From Agrobacterium arsenijevicii (lineage in GTDB: Bacteria; Pseudomonadota; Alphaproteobacteria; Rhizobiales; Rhizobiaceae): DNA of 64,000 bases. A model generated the notes under the pieces. The model did no database searches, was not told the DNA's origin, and saw only the letters and a program-made list of their open reading frames with translations. Position 1 is the first letter of the stretch. Every line of letters starts with the position of its first letter. Shown here piece after piece: positions 26,977-36,039 of the stretch. The stretch is taken from assembly GCA_000949895.1 (NCBI GenBank), contig JWIT01000001.1, positions 372,001 to 436,000 on the forward strand, given 5' to 3'. A program made the position numbers and the translations under genes.

Positions 26977-28799
26977 TCGGCCGCCGCCTCCATACGATAG
27001 GCCGCTGCCGGCAACTCGATCTCGAATTCCGCCCCGCCGTCTTCATGGTTTCTGACACGCAGCTGGCCACCAAAATCCTTGATGATGTTGTAGGTGATGG
27101 AAAGGCCGAGACCGAGGCCACGCCCCACGCCCTTGGTGGTAAAGAAGGGATCGAAGATGCGCTCCGAAATCGCCGGAGGAACGCCGGGACCACGGTCACG
27201 AATGAAAATCGACACCGTCTGACCGTGCAGCACAGCCTTTAAAGCGATGCGACGATCCTCGCGCCCTTCCACCGCATCGGCGGCATTGGAGATGATGTTG
27301 ACCAGAACCTGCTGCAGCCGCACCGGCCCGGCCTTCACCGCAAGCGGCACCGGACCAAGATCGACATCCAGCACCGCATTGGCGGCCTTCAGCCGTGCAC
27401 CAACAATTTCGAGCGTATCGCGAAGGACAGCATCCAGCGCGACCGCAGCCATTTTCTCATTGGGTTTTCGGGCAAAATTTCTCAGATGCCTGCTGATCGA
27501 CGCCATGCGATCAATAAGGCCTGAAATACGTCTGAGATTTTCCGTCACCTCTTCCAGACGCCCTCGCTCCACCAGAAGCGAGGCATTTTCCGCGTAGTTC
27601 TTGGCGGCGGCAAGCGGTTGGTTGAACTCATGCGACAGTGCTGCCGACATCTGCCCGAGTGCTGCAAGCTTGCCCGCCTGCACCAGGTCATTCTGCATCT
27701 TGCGCAATTGTTTTTCGGTCTGGCGGCGCTCGGCGACTTCGTGCTCGATCTCCCGGTTCACGCGCGCCAGATCGGCCGTACGCTCCTCCACGCGGCGCTC
27801 CAGCTCGGCCTGCGCCTCCGCCTGATGGGTGAGACGTTCACGCAGACGCCGCCGTCTTTGCAGCATGGCCGCGACCACGGCCGCAGCCAGACACAGGCAG
27901 AGGATGATCGCGATCATCGCCGTCTTGACCTGGGTTCTGAGCGAACCGGTATCCATCAGCACGCTGACTGTCCAGCCCGCGTCAGGCATCGGCTGCGACA
28001 GGACGAGATATTCCCTGTCACCGTCGTTCTGGGTGATCGTCATCAACTGATGAGAGCCGAAATTGCCGTTTTTCAGCGGCAGTTCCTTCAGATCGGCATT
28101 GGCATAACGGCGGGACGCCGCCGTGCGCGCGAGCCTTTCGGGCGTCAGCGGCATCAGGCCGGAATAAAGCCATTGCGGCGTTCCGGTCATGAAGATGATG
28201 CCTTCGGGGTCCGATACGAGAATACGGTTCTCGCCATCGCCGAACGACGCCTCTATGCCTTCAATATCGACCTTGAAGACGATGACGCCCTTGATCTCCT
28301 CGTTGAAGAGGATAGGGGCGGAAAAATAATAGCCACGCTTGTGGGAAGTGGTGCCAAGCGCGAAGAAACGCGATGGGAAGCCCTTGGCGGCATCCTGAAA
28401 ATAGGGGCGGTAGCTGAAATTCTCACCAACGAAGCTCGTGGGTCCATCATAGTTGCTGGCGGCGATGGTCACTCCGTCCAGCGTGATGATGTAGATGTCG
28501 GAGGATTCCAGCAGGGTGTTGATGGATTTGAGATAGATATTGGCGCGCTGGCGCATCGCCTCATCCTGCGGATGCGCGACAAGCTCCTCGATATCGTCGT
28601 GATCGGCGATCAGGGCGGGCAACGGCTCGAAACGGCTCAGAAGCCCGCCGAGAGCCGAAACGGCCAGCCTGAGGGTGGTACGACCCTGATCGGAGACTTC
28701 GCCGAAATAGCTTTCCGCAATGATGCCGCTGCCCCTGGTCACGGCGCCGTAACCGAGGCCGAGGCTGAGAAGCGTCAACAAAATCCAGCGATATTTCAC
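26973..28799 (-). CDS. Membrane sensor histidine kinase, DctB-like
   Basis: 608 residues. An N-terminal helix (about 5-22) and a second helix (about 292-315) flank a periplasmic double-Cache-like sensor domain (ASNYDGPTSFVGENFSYRPYF). A coiled coil (320-385) leads to the HisKA box ALSHEFNQPLAAAKNYAENA and an ATPase domain with GPGVPP and GLGLGLSI. GTG at 28799 is chosen because GGGGAGGGGAG lies just upstream. With the DctD-like gene it forms a two-component pair that probably senses a C4 or tricarboxylate-type ligand of the Tct transporter. Confidence 0.9.
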   Translation of the reverse strand: MKYRWILLTLLSLGLGYGAVTRGSGIIAESYFGEVSDQGRTTLRLAVSALGGLLSRFEPLPALIADHDDIEELVAHPQDEAMRQRANIYLKSINTLLESSDIYIITLDGVTIAASNYDGPTSFVGENFSYRPYFQDAAKGFPSRFFALGTTSHKRGYYFSAPILFNEEIKGVIVFKVDIEGIEASFGDGENRILVSDPEGIIFMTGTPQWLYSGLMPLTPERLARTAASRRYANADLKELPLKNGNFGSHQLMTITQNDGDREYLVLSQPMPDAGWTVSVLMDTGSLRTQVKTAMIAIILCLCLAAAVVAAMLQRRRRLRERLTHQAEAQAELERRVEERTADLARVNREIEHEVAERRQTEKQLRKMQNDLVQAGKLAALGQMSAALSHEFNQPLAAAKNYAENASLLVERGRLEEVTENLRRISGLIDRMASISRHLRNFARKPNEKMAAVALDAVLRDTLEIVGARLKAANAVLDVDLGPVPLAVKAGPVRLQQVLVNIISNAADAVEGREDRRIALKAVLHGQTVSIFIRDRGPGVPPAISERIFDPFFTTKGVGRGLGLGLSITYNIIKDFGGQLRVRNHEDGGAEFEIELPAAAYRMEAAAE

Positions 28800-28913
28800 C
28801 GAAGCTCCCCTCCCCGTTGCAGGCACCGGACCTGCTCTCCCGAACAGAGTGTAGGAGGAGTGATCGGATTTTCCAAGTGACCGAAACAAGCGGCCAAACG
28901 GTCCAAAAAACAA

Positions 28914-28938
28914 AAAACCGGCCACGAGGGCCGGTTTT
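28914..28938 (-). terminator. Terminator after rpmF
   Basis: AAAACCGGCC and GGCCGGTTTT form a 10-base stem with a 5-base loop; TTTTTTG continues on the minus strand. Confidence 0.9.
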
Positions 28939-28961
28939 CCGTAAAGATTATTTCAGAAAGC

Positions 28962-29147
28962 TTATGCGCTTTCCTTCGGCGTCAGAACCTGACGGCCGCG
29001 ATACATACCGGTCTTCAGATCGATATGGTGCGGACGGCGCAGTTCGCCGGAGTTCTTGTCTTCAACGTAGGTCGAAGCCTTGAGACCGTCAGCCGAGCGG
29101 CGCATGCCACGCTTGGACGGGCTTGTTTTTCTTTTTGGTACAGCCAT
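28962..29147 (-). CDS. rpmF: 50S ribosomal protein L32
   Basis: 61 residues starting [18 protein letters not shown], the typical alphaproteobacterial L32 without zinc cysteines. It is a large-subunit protein and the gene stands alone between its own promoter and terminator. Confidence 0.97.
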   Translation of the reverse strand: MAVPKRKTSPSKRGMRRSADGLKASTYVEDKNSGELRRPHHIDLKTGMYRGRQVLTPKESA

Positions 29148-29237
29148 TTTTGTTACTCCACTTTAGCGGCGAAACAACGTAACCGGCCAGAACCAAAGGC
29201 CGAATGTCGGGTGTCTCGATATCGGAAATTTGGCGCG

Positions 29238-29266
29238 CTTATACATGCCCAAACGGGCTTTGACCA
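29238..29266 (-). promoter_or_regulatory. Possible promoter of rpmF
   Basis: On the minus strand TGGTCA, 17 bases, then TATAAG. Good -10 and weak -35, about 90 bases before the rpmF start. Confidence 0.4.
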
Positions 29267-29340
29267 GCCCTGACGCGCATTTTTTCCGATTAAGCCGGAT
29301 TGCTGCGACGAACGGGCGGCAAGCCTTTGCAAATCATGCC

Positions 29341-30060
29341 TCACTTCCTATCAAAAACGACGAGTTCCCTAAAGTGGTTCATGTCACGGAATTCACAGAA
29401 AGCTGGCGCCCGCATCTCGATTACAGGTGCTGCCGCGCGCAGTTTTTCCAGCTCCTCATCCAGCATCGCCTGCCAGCGCGGCAGGCACTCCGGATCGAAC
29501 CAGCGCGTGACATAAGACAGCGTGATATGGAACTGATAGCTGTCGTGATCGGGATGCCGATAACCGAAAGCTTCGGCAAATGTATCCCGCCACAGAGCAA
29601 TAATCCGGTCATCTTCGGCAGTGGCACCCTTCAGCACCAAACCCGTCGGCCTGAGGCCAGTCACCTGCATATTGAAAGCCGGAAGAGCTGGAAAGTCCGC
29701 CAGACGATCACAATAATACTGCGTCATCGTATCGATCGACGTATCGAGCGGCATGTCTTCCGGCCAGTAGGGAGCCATGCGCCGGAACTCGATAATGCCC
29801 TGAAATACCGTCATATGCAGGCTGGAAACCGGCGTGAAGGCGAGCTGCGATGCCTCGGGCATATCCAGAAAACGCTGGCGTGTCCCGATGATCGCGCTTT
29901 CGGTTTTCGACCCTTCAACGAGATGGCAGACCACGGTATTGCCCGGCTCGGGCAGGAATTCACCATCCGTGTTATAGCGGCTACCGAGATGGCGCGGCGG
30001 CTGATCGTGACTGGCGGCGGAAAAATATTCCAGATCTTTTGAAACGAGCGGGGCGTGCAT
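29341..30060 (-). CDS. 2H phosphoesterase-like protein (DUF1868 type)
   Basis: 239 residues with two His-x-Thr motifs, H82-M-T and H178-I-T, spaced as in the 2H phosphoesterase superfamily (RNA ligase/cyclic phosphodiesterase fold). Family features such as NTVVCHL and SLHMTVFQG match DUF1868 as I remember it. Such proteins usually hydrolyse 2',3'-cyclic or 2'-5' phosphodiesters, but no substrate is known here. ATG at 30060 has AAAGGAG seven bases upstream. It lies 89 bases after polA in the same direction. Confidence 0.75.
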   Translation of the reverse strand: MHAPLVSKDLEYFSAASHDQPPRHLGSRYNTDGEFLPEPGNTVVCHLVEGSKTESAIIGTRQRFLDMPEASQLAFTPVSSLHMTVFQGIIEFRRMAPYWPEDMPLDTSIDTMTQYYCDRLADFPALPAFNMQVTGLRPTGLVLKGATAEDDRIIALWRDTFAEAFGYRHPDHDSYQFHITLSYVTRWFDPECLPRWQAMLDEELEKLRAAAPVIEMRAPAFCEFRDMNHFRELVVFDRK

Positions 30061-30149
30061 GGGGAAACTCCTTTTGAGAGGTTTCCCCTAATCTGCGCAC
30101 GCAACAAACCAATGACATCGGCCGATCGATTAGCAGGCTGGCCGGCCGG

Positions 30150-33137
30150 TCAATGCGCCTCGTCCCAATTGTCGGCCGCACGCGCATCCACCTTGAGCGG
30201 CACCCTCATGGAAATCGCCGGCATGGCCGCATTTTCCATCACCGAGACGACGATGGGCAGGGTCTTTTCGATTTCCGCTTCCTCGACTTCGAAGATGAGT
30301 TCGTCATGCACCTGCAGCAGCATGCGGGCGGAAAGCTTTTCCGCCTCCAACGCCGGCTCGATACGGACCATCGCGCGGCGGATGATATCGGCCGCAGATC
30401 CCTGGATCGGCGCATTGATGGCCGCGCGTTCGTTGAAGGCTTTCATCGAGGGATTGGAGGAGCGGATTTCCGGATAATGGGCGCGGCGGCCGAAAATGGT
30501 TTCGACGTAGCCGTTCTCGCGGGCGAAAGCTTTGGTCGCTTCCATATAGTCGCGAATGCCGGGAAAACGCTCGAAATATTTCTTGATATACTCACCCGCT
30601 TCGGAGCGGGCGATGCTGAGCTGGTTGGCAAGGCCGAAAGCGGAAATACCGTAGATGATGCCGAAGTTGATGGCCTTGGCGCGGCGACGGACTTCCGAGG
30701 GCATGCCCTCCACCGGCACCCCGAACATTTCCGATGCTGTCATCGCATGAATGTCGATGCCGTTTTCGAATGCGCTGCGAAGCTGCGGAATATCCGCAAC
30801 ATGGGCAAGCACGCGCAGTTCGATCTGGCTGTAGTCGGCGGAAAGAAGCTTGTGGCCGGGCGTGGAGATGAAAGCAGTGCGGATCTTGCGGCCTTCCGCT
30901 GTGCGCACCGGGATGTTCTGAAGGTTCGGCTCCGACGACGACAGACGCCCCGTCGTGGTGGAGGCCAGCGCGTAGGACGTATGCACCCGCTTCGTCTCAG
31001 GATGAACATAGCCGGGCAGCGCATCGGTATAGGTCGATTTCAGCTTGGTCAGCTGCCGCCAGTCGACGATCTTGCGCGGCAACTCGGCACCTTCCGCCGC
31101 CAGATCTTCGAGAACCTGCGCCGATGTCGACCATTGGCCGGTCTTGGTTTTCGAGCCGCCCGGCAAACCCATCCGGCCGAACAGAATGTCGCCCAACTGC
31201 TTTGGCGACCCGATATTGAAACGCTCGCCCGCCAGTTGGTAGACTTCCTCTTCGAAGGCAGCTGCCTTCTGGGCCAGTTCGCCGGAGAGGCGCGACAGGA
31301 TCTGCCGGTCCACGGTGATGCCACGCTCCTCCATATGCGCCAGTACAGGCACCAGAGGACGCTCCAGCCGTTCATAGACCTTGGTCAGCCGCTCGGCAGC
31401 AAGCCGGGGCTTCAGCACCATCCACAGCCGCAGGGTAACGTCAGCGTCTTCCGCAGCGTAAGCGGTCGCCTTGTCGATATCGACGAAATCGAAGGTGATG
31501 CTCGACTTGCCCGACCCCGCCACGTCCTTATAGGTGATCGGCGTGTGGCCCAGCCAGCGTTCGGACAACGTATCCATGCCATGCGTGGTCTTGCCGGCCT
31601 CCAGAACGTAGGAAATCAGCATGGTGTCGTCGAAACTCTGCATGACGACGCCGTGGCGCTTCATCAGCAGATAATCATATTTAAGGTTCTGCGCGATTTT
31701 CAGAACGGCTTCATCCTCAAGGAGGTCCTTCAGACGTTCCAGCGCCTCGGCAAACGGCACCTGGCCTTCAGCGAGCTTGATGCCATCGCTGAAAAGATCT
31801 CCACCGGAGCCGGTCTTGTGTGTGAGGGGAACATAGGCGGCACGGATATCGGTGCCCGAGGCGTCCTTGCCGTTATCGGCAATGGCCAGCGAAAAACCGA
31901 CAAGTTCCGCCTGCATCGGGTCGAGCGAGGTCGTTTCCGTGTCGAAGGCGACGACGCCCGTTTCGCGAGCTGCTGCAACCCAGCGGTCCAGTTCCGCCAG
32001 GTCCCTGATCGTCGTATAGGCAGTTGTGTCGATCTTGGCGGCGGCGAATACCGTCTGCCGCGCCGTGGTCAGATCGGCAGGCGTACTGCCTTCCGCCGCC
32101 ATCTTCCTTGCCGGAGCAACAGGCGAAGCCGATGCGCCGGCCGTTTCGTCAGCCGTGACAGCCACAGGCGATGCATCAAGGTCGGGACCATGGGCGTCAG
32201 CACCCCATTGCACCGGCACATTGGCAGGCTCGATGGCCGAGGCATCGCTATCCGTCGCTTCGGCAACCCGGCGCGTCAGCGTCGTGAATTCCATGGCCTT
32301 CAGGAAGGCAATGAGTTTCGGGCCGTTCTGCGGTTCAAGCACCAGCTCTTCCAGAGACTGCTGCAGCGGCACGTCGGTTCTGAGCGCCACGAGCTGTCGG
32401 GAAAGGCGGGCAAGCTCCGCATTGGCGATGATGTTTTCGCGGCGCTTCTGCTGCTTGATTTCTCCCGCACGCGCCAGCAACGTATCGAGATCGCCGTATT
32501 CTTCGAGCAATTGCGCGGCTGTCTTCGGCCCGATGCCGGGAATACCAGGAACATTGTCGGTGGAATCGCCGGTCATCGCCTGAAGGTCGATCATTTTTTC
32601 CGGAGCCACGCCCCATTTTTCGACAACATCGGGAACGCCGATCTGCTTGTCCTTCATGGCGTCGTACATATGCACATTGGCCGTGACGAGCTGCATCAGA
32701 TCCTTGTCGGAAGAGATGATGGTGACGTCGGCGCCAATCGCCTCCGCCTGACGGGCGTAAGTGGCGATGATATCGTCCGCCTCAAAGCCTTCCGTTTCGA
32801 TGCAGGGAAGGTTGAAGGCCCGGGTCGCCTCGCGGATCAGGCCGAATTGCGGCACCAGATCCTCCGGCGGCGCGGTGCGGTTGGCCTTGTAGAGATCGTA
32901 AAGTTCATTGCGGAAGGTTTTCGACGAATAGTCGAAAATCACGGCAAAATGCGTGGGCGTGACGCCGACATCGGTATTGCGCGCATCCTTCAAGAGCTTC
33001 CACAACATGTTGCAGAAGCCGGAAACGGCGTTGACCGGCAGCCCATCCGACTTGCGGTTCAGCGGCGGAATGGCATGGAACGCCCGGAAGATGAAACCGG
33101 AACCGTCAACGAGGAAGAGATGATCGCCTTTTTTCAT
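30150..33137 (-). CDS. polA: DNA polymerase I
   Basis: 995 residues with all three domains: 5' nuclease (1 to about 300, starting KGDHLFLVDGSGFIFRAFHA), 3'-5' exonuclease (about 370-570, with the catalytic FDTETTSLD intact) and family A polymerase (about 590-995, with RRRAKAINFGIIYG and the VHDE motif). It fills gaps and removes RNA primers. ATG at 33137 gives the family N-terminus. An open frame on the opposite strand over most of the gene is a codon-bias shadow. Confidence 0.97.
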   Translation of the reverse strand: MKKGDHLFLVDGSGFIFRAFHAIPPLNRKSDGLPVNAVSGFCNMLWKLLKDARNTDVGVTPTHFAVIFDYSSKTFRNELYDLYKANRTAPPEDLVPQFGLIREATRAFNLPCIETEGFEADDIIATYARQAEAIGADVTIISSDKDLMQLVTANVHMYDAMKDKQIGVPDVVEKWGVAPEKMIDLQAMTGDSTDNVPGIPGIGPKTAAQLLEEYGDLDTLLARAGEIKQQKRRENIIANAELARLSRQLVALRTDVPLQQSLEELVLEPQNGPKLIAFLKAMEFTTLTRRVAEATDSDASAIEPANVPVQWGADAHGPDLDASPVAVTADETAGASASPVAPARKMAAEGSTPADLTTARQTVFAAAKIDTTAYTTIRDLAELDRWVAAARETGVVAFDTETTSLDPMQAELVGFSLAIADNGKDASGTDIRAAYVPLTHKTGSGGDLFSDGIKLAEGQVPFAEALERLKDLLEDEAVLKIAQNLKYDYLLMKRHGVVMQSFDDTMLISYVLEAGKTTHGMDTLSERWLGHTPITYKDVAGSGKSSITFDFVDIDKATAYAAEDADVTLRLWMVLKPRLAAERLTKVYERLERPLVPVLAHMEERGITVDRQILSRLSGELAQKAAAFEEEVYQLAGERFNIGSPKQLGDILFGRMGLPGGSKTKTGQWSTSAQVLEDLAAEGAELPRKIVDWRQLTKLKSTYTDALPGYVHPETKRVHTSYALASTTTGRLSSSEPNLQNIPVRTAEGRKIRTAFISTPGHKLLSADYSQIELRVLAHVADIPQLRSAFENGIDIHAMTASEMFGVPVEGMPSEVRRRAKAINFGIIYGISAFGLANQLSIARSEAGEYIKKYFERFPGIRDYMEATKAFARENGYVETIFGRRAHYPEIRSSNPSMKAFNERAAINAPIQGSAADIIRRAMVRIEPALEAEKLSARMLLQVHDELIFEVEEAEIEKTLPIVVSVMENAAMPAISMRVPLKVDARAADNWDEAH

Positions 33138-33307
33138 GGCGATATGGATAGCGCGGGGCCGTTTTGACGTCCACAGAAAGTTCAAACAACGCACCGCAAA
33201 GCGCATGAGGCTAAGCGGCTGGAGGGGCCTGAAAAATTCACCCCAACCTTACGAATTTGTAATAGATTTTCCCTTGAAAAGCCGCATTTGCAGACACATT
33301 TCTTAGT

Positions 33308-33455
33308 GGACGGCGCCTGATCACGCCGTAGTCTGATTGTAGGCTCGTCCCCCGCCGCATCAGACCGGACAAAGGCCTTTCCCCCCTCTCCGGGCCTTTG
33401 TCCTCCTATATGACCGCCATGGCCGTCCCCTCCCGGCCATGGCGGTTTTATTTTG
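33308..33455 (+). ncRNA. Probable trans-acting sRNA, alpha-r7 (Smr7C-like) family
   Basis: No protein gene lies on this strand, yet a strong terminator (12-base arms 33413-33424 and 33435-33446, then TTTTATTTT) ends the region. Before it are an 11-base perfect hairpin (33367-33377 with 33393-33403), a 7-base stem (33331-33337 with 33359-33365) and a short CGGCG/CGCCG hairpin, with C/U-rich loops. A CTTGAA at 33273 and ACATTT 17 bases on give a start near 33308 and about 148 nucleotides. Size and position between polA and a MarR-type gene agree with my memory of the rhizobial alpha-r7 family; the exact family is not verified. Confidence 0.75.
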
Positions 33456-33552
33456 TGCCGGGTTCTGACTGGCATAAACATATCATGCGATATATATCCC
33501 ACTATCGAAATTGCGCGGATTGCGCTGGCCACGATGCCTGACGGATGGACGA

Positions 33553-33987
33553 ATGGGTTTTTCCCGCGACGAATCGGCAATCTATCTCGCTGCGAAAATG
33601 GCGAGGGAATTCACCATGGCGCTCCAGAAGCGAGCCGCGGCGCTGGGGTTTTCCCCCGGACAATTCCCCATCCTCGTTGAACTGTGGCATGAGGAGGGGC
33701 TGACACAACGGCAACTGCTGGATAGAATCGACGTCGAACAGGCGACGCTTGCCAACACACTTTCCCGCATGGAGCGCGACGGGCTGATCGTCCGCAAATC
33801 CCATCCAAGCGATCGCCGTGCGCAGATCATCGAACTGACCCAGCGCGGCAGGGATCTGGAAGCGAACGCCATTGCCGCCTCCGAGGCCACCGAAGACGCG
33901 CTGCTGACGGATTTCCGGCGCTTCGAAAAGCAGCTTCTGCTGGAATATATGCGCCGGGCGATCGACCGCGCCAAAAAAGCGAAATAG
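33553..33987 (+). CDS. MarR-family transcriptional regulator
   Basis: 144 residues, winged helix-turn-helix. The recognition region LTQRQLLDRIDVEQATLANTL and the wing SHPSDRRAQIIELT are typical, where the Asp-Arg-Arg wing contacts the minor groove. ATG at 33553 is chosen because it starts the conserved N-terminal helix; upstream in-frame starts have no ribosome-binding site. Target unknown; the next gene encodes an M20 peptidase and the previous locus is an sRNA. Confidence 0.88.
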   Translation: MGFSRDESAIYLAAKMAREFTMALQKRAAALGFSPGQFPILVELWHEEGLTQRQLLDRIDVEQATLANTLSRMERDGLIVRKSHPSDRRAQIIELTQRGRDLEANAIAASEATEDALLTDFRRFEKQLLLEYMRRAIDRAKKAK

Positions 33988-34068
33988 CATTTACAACTCG
34001 GAAACTGCTCTTTCCTTGCTCTTGAGCCTTTCATCGCCAAAAGGTTCCAGGGTTTTGTTTCCACGCAG

Positions 34069-34108
34069 TTTCGGACGGAAAACCACTTCGCACTTTTCCT
34101 GAACTGCT
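34069..34108. repeat. Short dispersed palindromic repeat, copy 1
   Basis: Element with core GGAAAACC and CACTTTTCC, imperfectly palindromic, in the gap between the MarR and M20 genes. It aligns with copies at 43161-43200, 43221-43263 and 62291-62322. The remainder of 33988-34232 shows no gene. Confidence 0.6.
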
Positions 34109-34232
34109 TTATCGTTCCGGCGGCTGCGCGTTTGCCGATTCAACGACACGTCAGCCCCTTGTTCCCACGCGATGCCCGATGCCCGGATCTTTCGTCCATC
34201 GCCGGGTTACGACAGACATGACAGGATCAGCG

Positions 34233-35624
34233 ATGACAGACGTTTCCCCCATTCTTTCCACGGCCGACGACAACCTTACCTCCAGCCTCGAGCGACTGTT
34301 CGAACTTGTGCGCATCCCATCGATTTCCACGGACCCTGCCTACAAGGCAGAGTGCCGCAAGGCGGCGGAATGGCTGGTCAGAACGCTTACCTCCCTGGGC
34401 TTTGAGGCCTCTGTTCGCGATACGGCCGGCCATCCGATGGTGGTGGCGCATCACGATGCGGCGACAAAAGACGCGCCGCATGTGCTTTTCTACGGCCATT
34501 ACGACGTGCAGCCGGTCGATCCGCTCAATCTCTGGGAAAACGATCCGTTCGAACCGGCCGTGAAAGATATCGGCGGCGGCCGGCAGGTGATCACCGGGCG
34601 TGGAACGGCTGATGACAAGGGTCAGTTGATGACCTTCGTGGAAGCCTGCCGGGCCTATAAGGCAGTCAATGGCAGTCTGCCCGTGCGCGTCACCATTCTT
34701 TTCGAGGGCGAGGAAGAATCCGGTTCGCCCTCGCTGAAGCCGTTCCTCGACGCCAATGCCGATGAGCTGAAGGCCGATTATGCACTGGTATGCGATACCA
34801 GCATGTGGGACCGCGATACGCCCGCCATCGCCGCCGCCCTTCGCGGCCTGGTCGGCGAGGAAATCACAATCACGGCGGCCGACCGCGACCTGCATTCGGG
34901 CCTTTTCGGTGGTGCGGCCGCAAATCCCATTCACATCCTGACCGATATTCTCGCCGGTCTGCATGACGAGACCGGCCGCGTGACGCTTGCCGGCTTTTAC
35001 GACGGCGTGGAGGAAACCCCGGCCAACATCAAGGCCTCCTGGGAGACACTCGGCCGCACCGCCGAAGCCTTCCTCGGTGAAGTCGGCCTCTCGGTTCCCT
35101 CAGGCGAAAAGGGCCGCTCCGTGCTGGAGCAGACCTGGGCGCGACCAACGGCGGAAGTCAACGGCATCATCGGCGGTTATACCGGCGACGGTTTCAAGAC
35201 CGTGATCGCGGCCAAAGCGTCTGCCAAAGTGTCCTTCCGTCTTGTCGGAGAGCAGGATCCCAAAGCGGTTCGCGAGAGCTTCCGGAACTATGTCCGCTCG
35301 AAAATCCCCGCCGATTGCTCCGTGGAATTTCACGAACATGGCGGATCGCCGGCCATCCAGCTTTCCTATGATTCACCGGTGCTGACAAAGGCCAAAAACG
35401 CTCTTTCGGATGAGTGGCCGAAGCCCGCCGTCGTGATCGGCATGGGAGGTTCGATCCCGATCGTCGGTGATTTCCAGAAGATGCTGGGCATGGATTCGCT
35501 GCTCGTCGGCTTCGGTCTTACCGACGACCGCATTCATTCGCCGAATGAAAAATATGACCTGCAATCCTTCCACAAGGGCATCCGCTCCTGGGTGCGCATT
35601 CTCGACGCACTGGCGACGAAGTAA
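34233..35624 (+). CDS. M20-family metallopeptidase (dipeptidase-like)
   Basis: 463 residues. Zinc-site blocks are FYGHYDVQP, GRGTADDKGQ (with the catalytic/bridging Asp) and FEGEEESGS; the dimerisation domain follows and HSPNEKYDL supplies the last ligand region. This layout fits the M20 dipeptidase subfamily (similar to CNDP or PepV-like enzymes) rather than acetylornithine deacetylases. ATG at 34233 has AGGA six bases upstream. It is followed by a strong terminator. Confidence 0.92.
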   Translation: MTDVSPILSTADDNLTSSLERLFELVRIPSISTDPAYKAECRKAAEWLVRTLTSLGFEASVRDTAGHPMVVAHHDAATKDAPHVLFYGHYDVQPVDPLNLWENDPFEPAVKDIGGGRQVITGRGTADDKGQLMTFVEACRAYKAVNGSLPVRVTILFEGEEESGSPSLKPFLDANADELKADYALVCDTSMWDRDTPAIAAALRGLVGEEITITAADRDLHSGLFGGAAANPIHILTDILAGLHDETGRVTLAGFYDGVEETPANIKASWETLGRTAEAFLGEVGLSVPSGEKGRSVLEQTWARPTAEVNGIIGGYTGDGFKTVIAAKASAKVSFRLVGEQDPKAVRESFRNYVRSKIPADCSVEFHEHGGSPAIQLSYDSPVLTKAKNALSDEWPKPAVVIGMGGSIPIVGDFQKMLGMDSLLVGFGLTDDRIHSPNEKYDLQSFHKGIRSWVRILDALATK

Positions 35625-35632
35625 TCAAAAAA

Positions 35633-35671
35633 AGAGGAGGCGCCAGTCACCCGGCGCCTCCTCTTCTTTTC
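35633..35671 (+). terminator. Terminator after the M20 peptidase gene
   Basis: 12-base perfect arms 35633-35644 and 35653-35664 with an 8-base loop, followed by TCTTTTCT. Confidence 0.93.
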
Positions 35672-35688
35672 TGTGTTAACCGCCAAAA

Positions 35689-35908
35689 ACAAAAAGGCCG
35701 GGCAAGCCCGACCTTTCCATCCGTTTTCCGTCAGTGCCAGTACATCCGTGGTCAAAGCGTTCAAACGGTCTGATGCTCCAGAGCGCGCCAACATCGTCGA
35801 CGCTGCTTTCACAATCAGGATCGGCTGCTTTGGTTAATCTTTGGTTAACACAACAGCAGCGGCACTTTCAAAAGTACCAGCCTGACAATTCCCGTGCGGA
35901 GCACTGTT
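35689..35908 (-). ncRNA. Candidate sRNA, not assigned to a family
   Basis: On the minus strand a promoter-like TTGAAA (35943-35938), 17-base spacer and AATATA (35920-35915) precede about 220 bases that end in a terminator (CGGGC/GCCCG stem extended by AAGG/CCTT near 35691-35714, then TTTTTGTTTTTGG). The cspA terminator lies upstream of this promoter, so the unit is separate. An internal hairpin lies at 35861-35878. A 92-codon open frame starting with GTG at 35812 runs through the terminator and into the peptidase gene, so a protein product is unlikely. Confidence 0.5.
35834..35849. promoter_or_regulatory. CtrA-box-like site
   Basis: TTAATCTTTGGTTAAC fits TTAA-N7-TTAAC, the binding consensus of the cell-cycle regulator CtrA. 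It is part of an 11-base tandem CTTTGGTTAA-T repeat inside the candidate sRNA region. Confidence 0.4.
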
Positions 35909-35976
35909 GAACCCTATATTGGTATGCACCCCTGCTTTTTCAAGACCGGCCGACTCTGGCGCATCTTCCAAAAGAA

Positions 35977-36000
35977 AAAGGCCGGAAAAATCCGGCCTTT
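35977..36000 (-). terminator. Terminator after the cold-shock gene
   Basis: AAAGGCCGGA and TCCGGCCTTT pair with a 4-base loop; TTTTTCTTTT follows on the minus strand. Confidence 0.92.
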
Positions 36001-36039
36001 CATATTCATGCGAGTGACCCGTTCAGGCCAGGCCGCTTA

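Noticed and set aside
30153..33167. A 1004-codon open frame antisense to polA
   Set aside because: It mirrors polA almost exactly, its translation is rich in Arg/Gly/His without domains, and long antisense frames are common in GC-rich genomes with strong third-position bias.
33182..33580. A 132-codon minus-strand frame between polA and marR
   Set aside because: It lies over the sRNA terminator and hairpins and has no domain or ribosome-binding site.
35534..35812. A 92-codon minus-strand frame starting with GTG
   Set aside because: It runs through a strong terminator and into the 3' end of the M20 gene; an untranslated RNA is a better reading.
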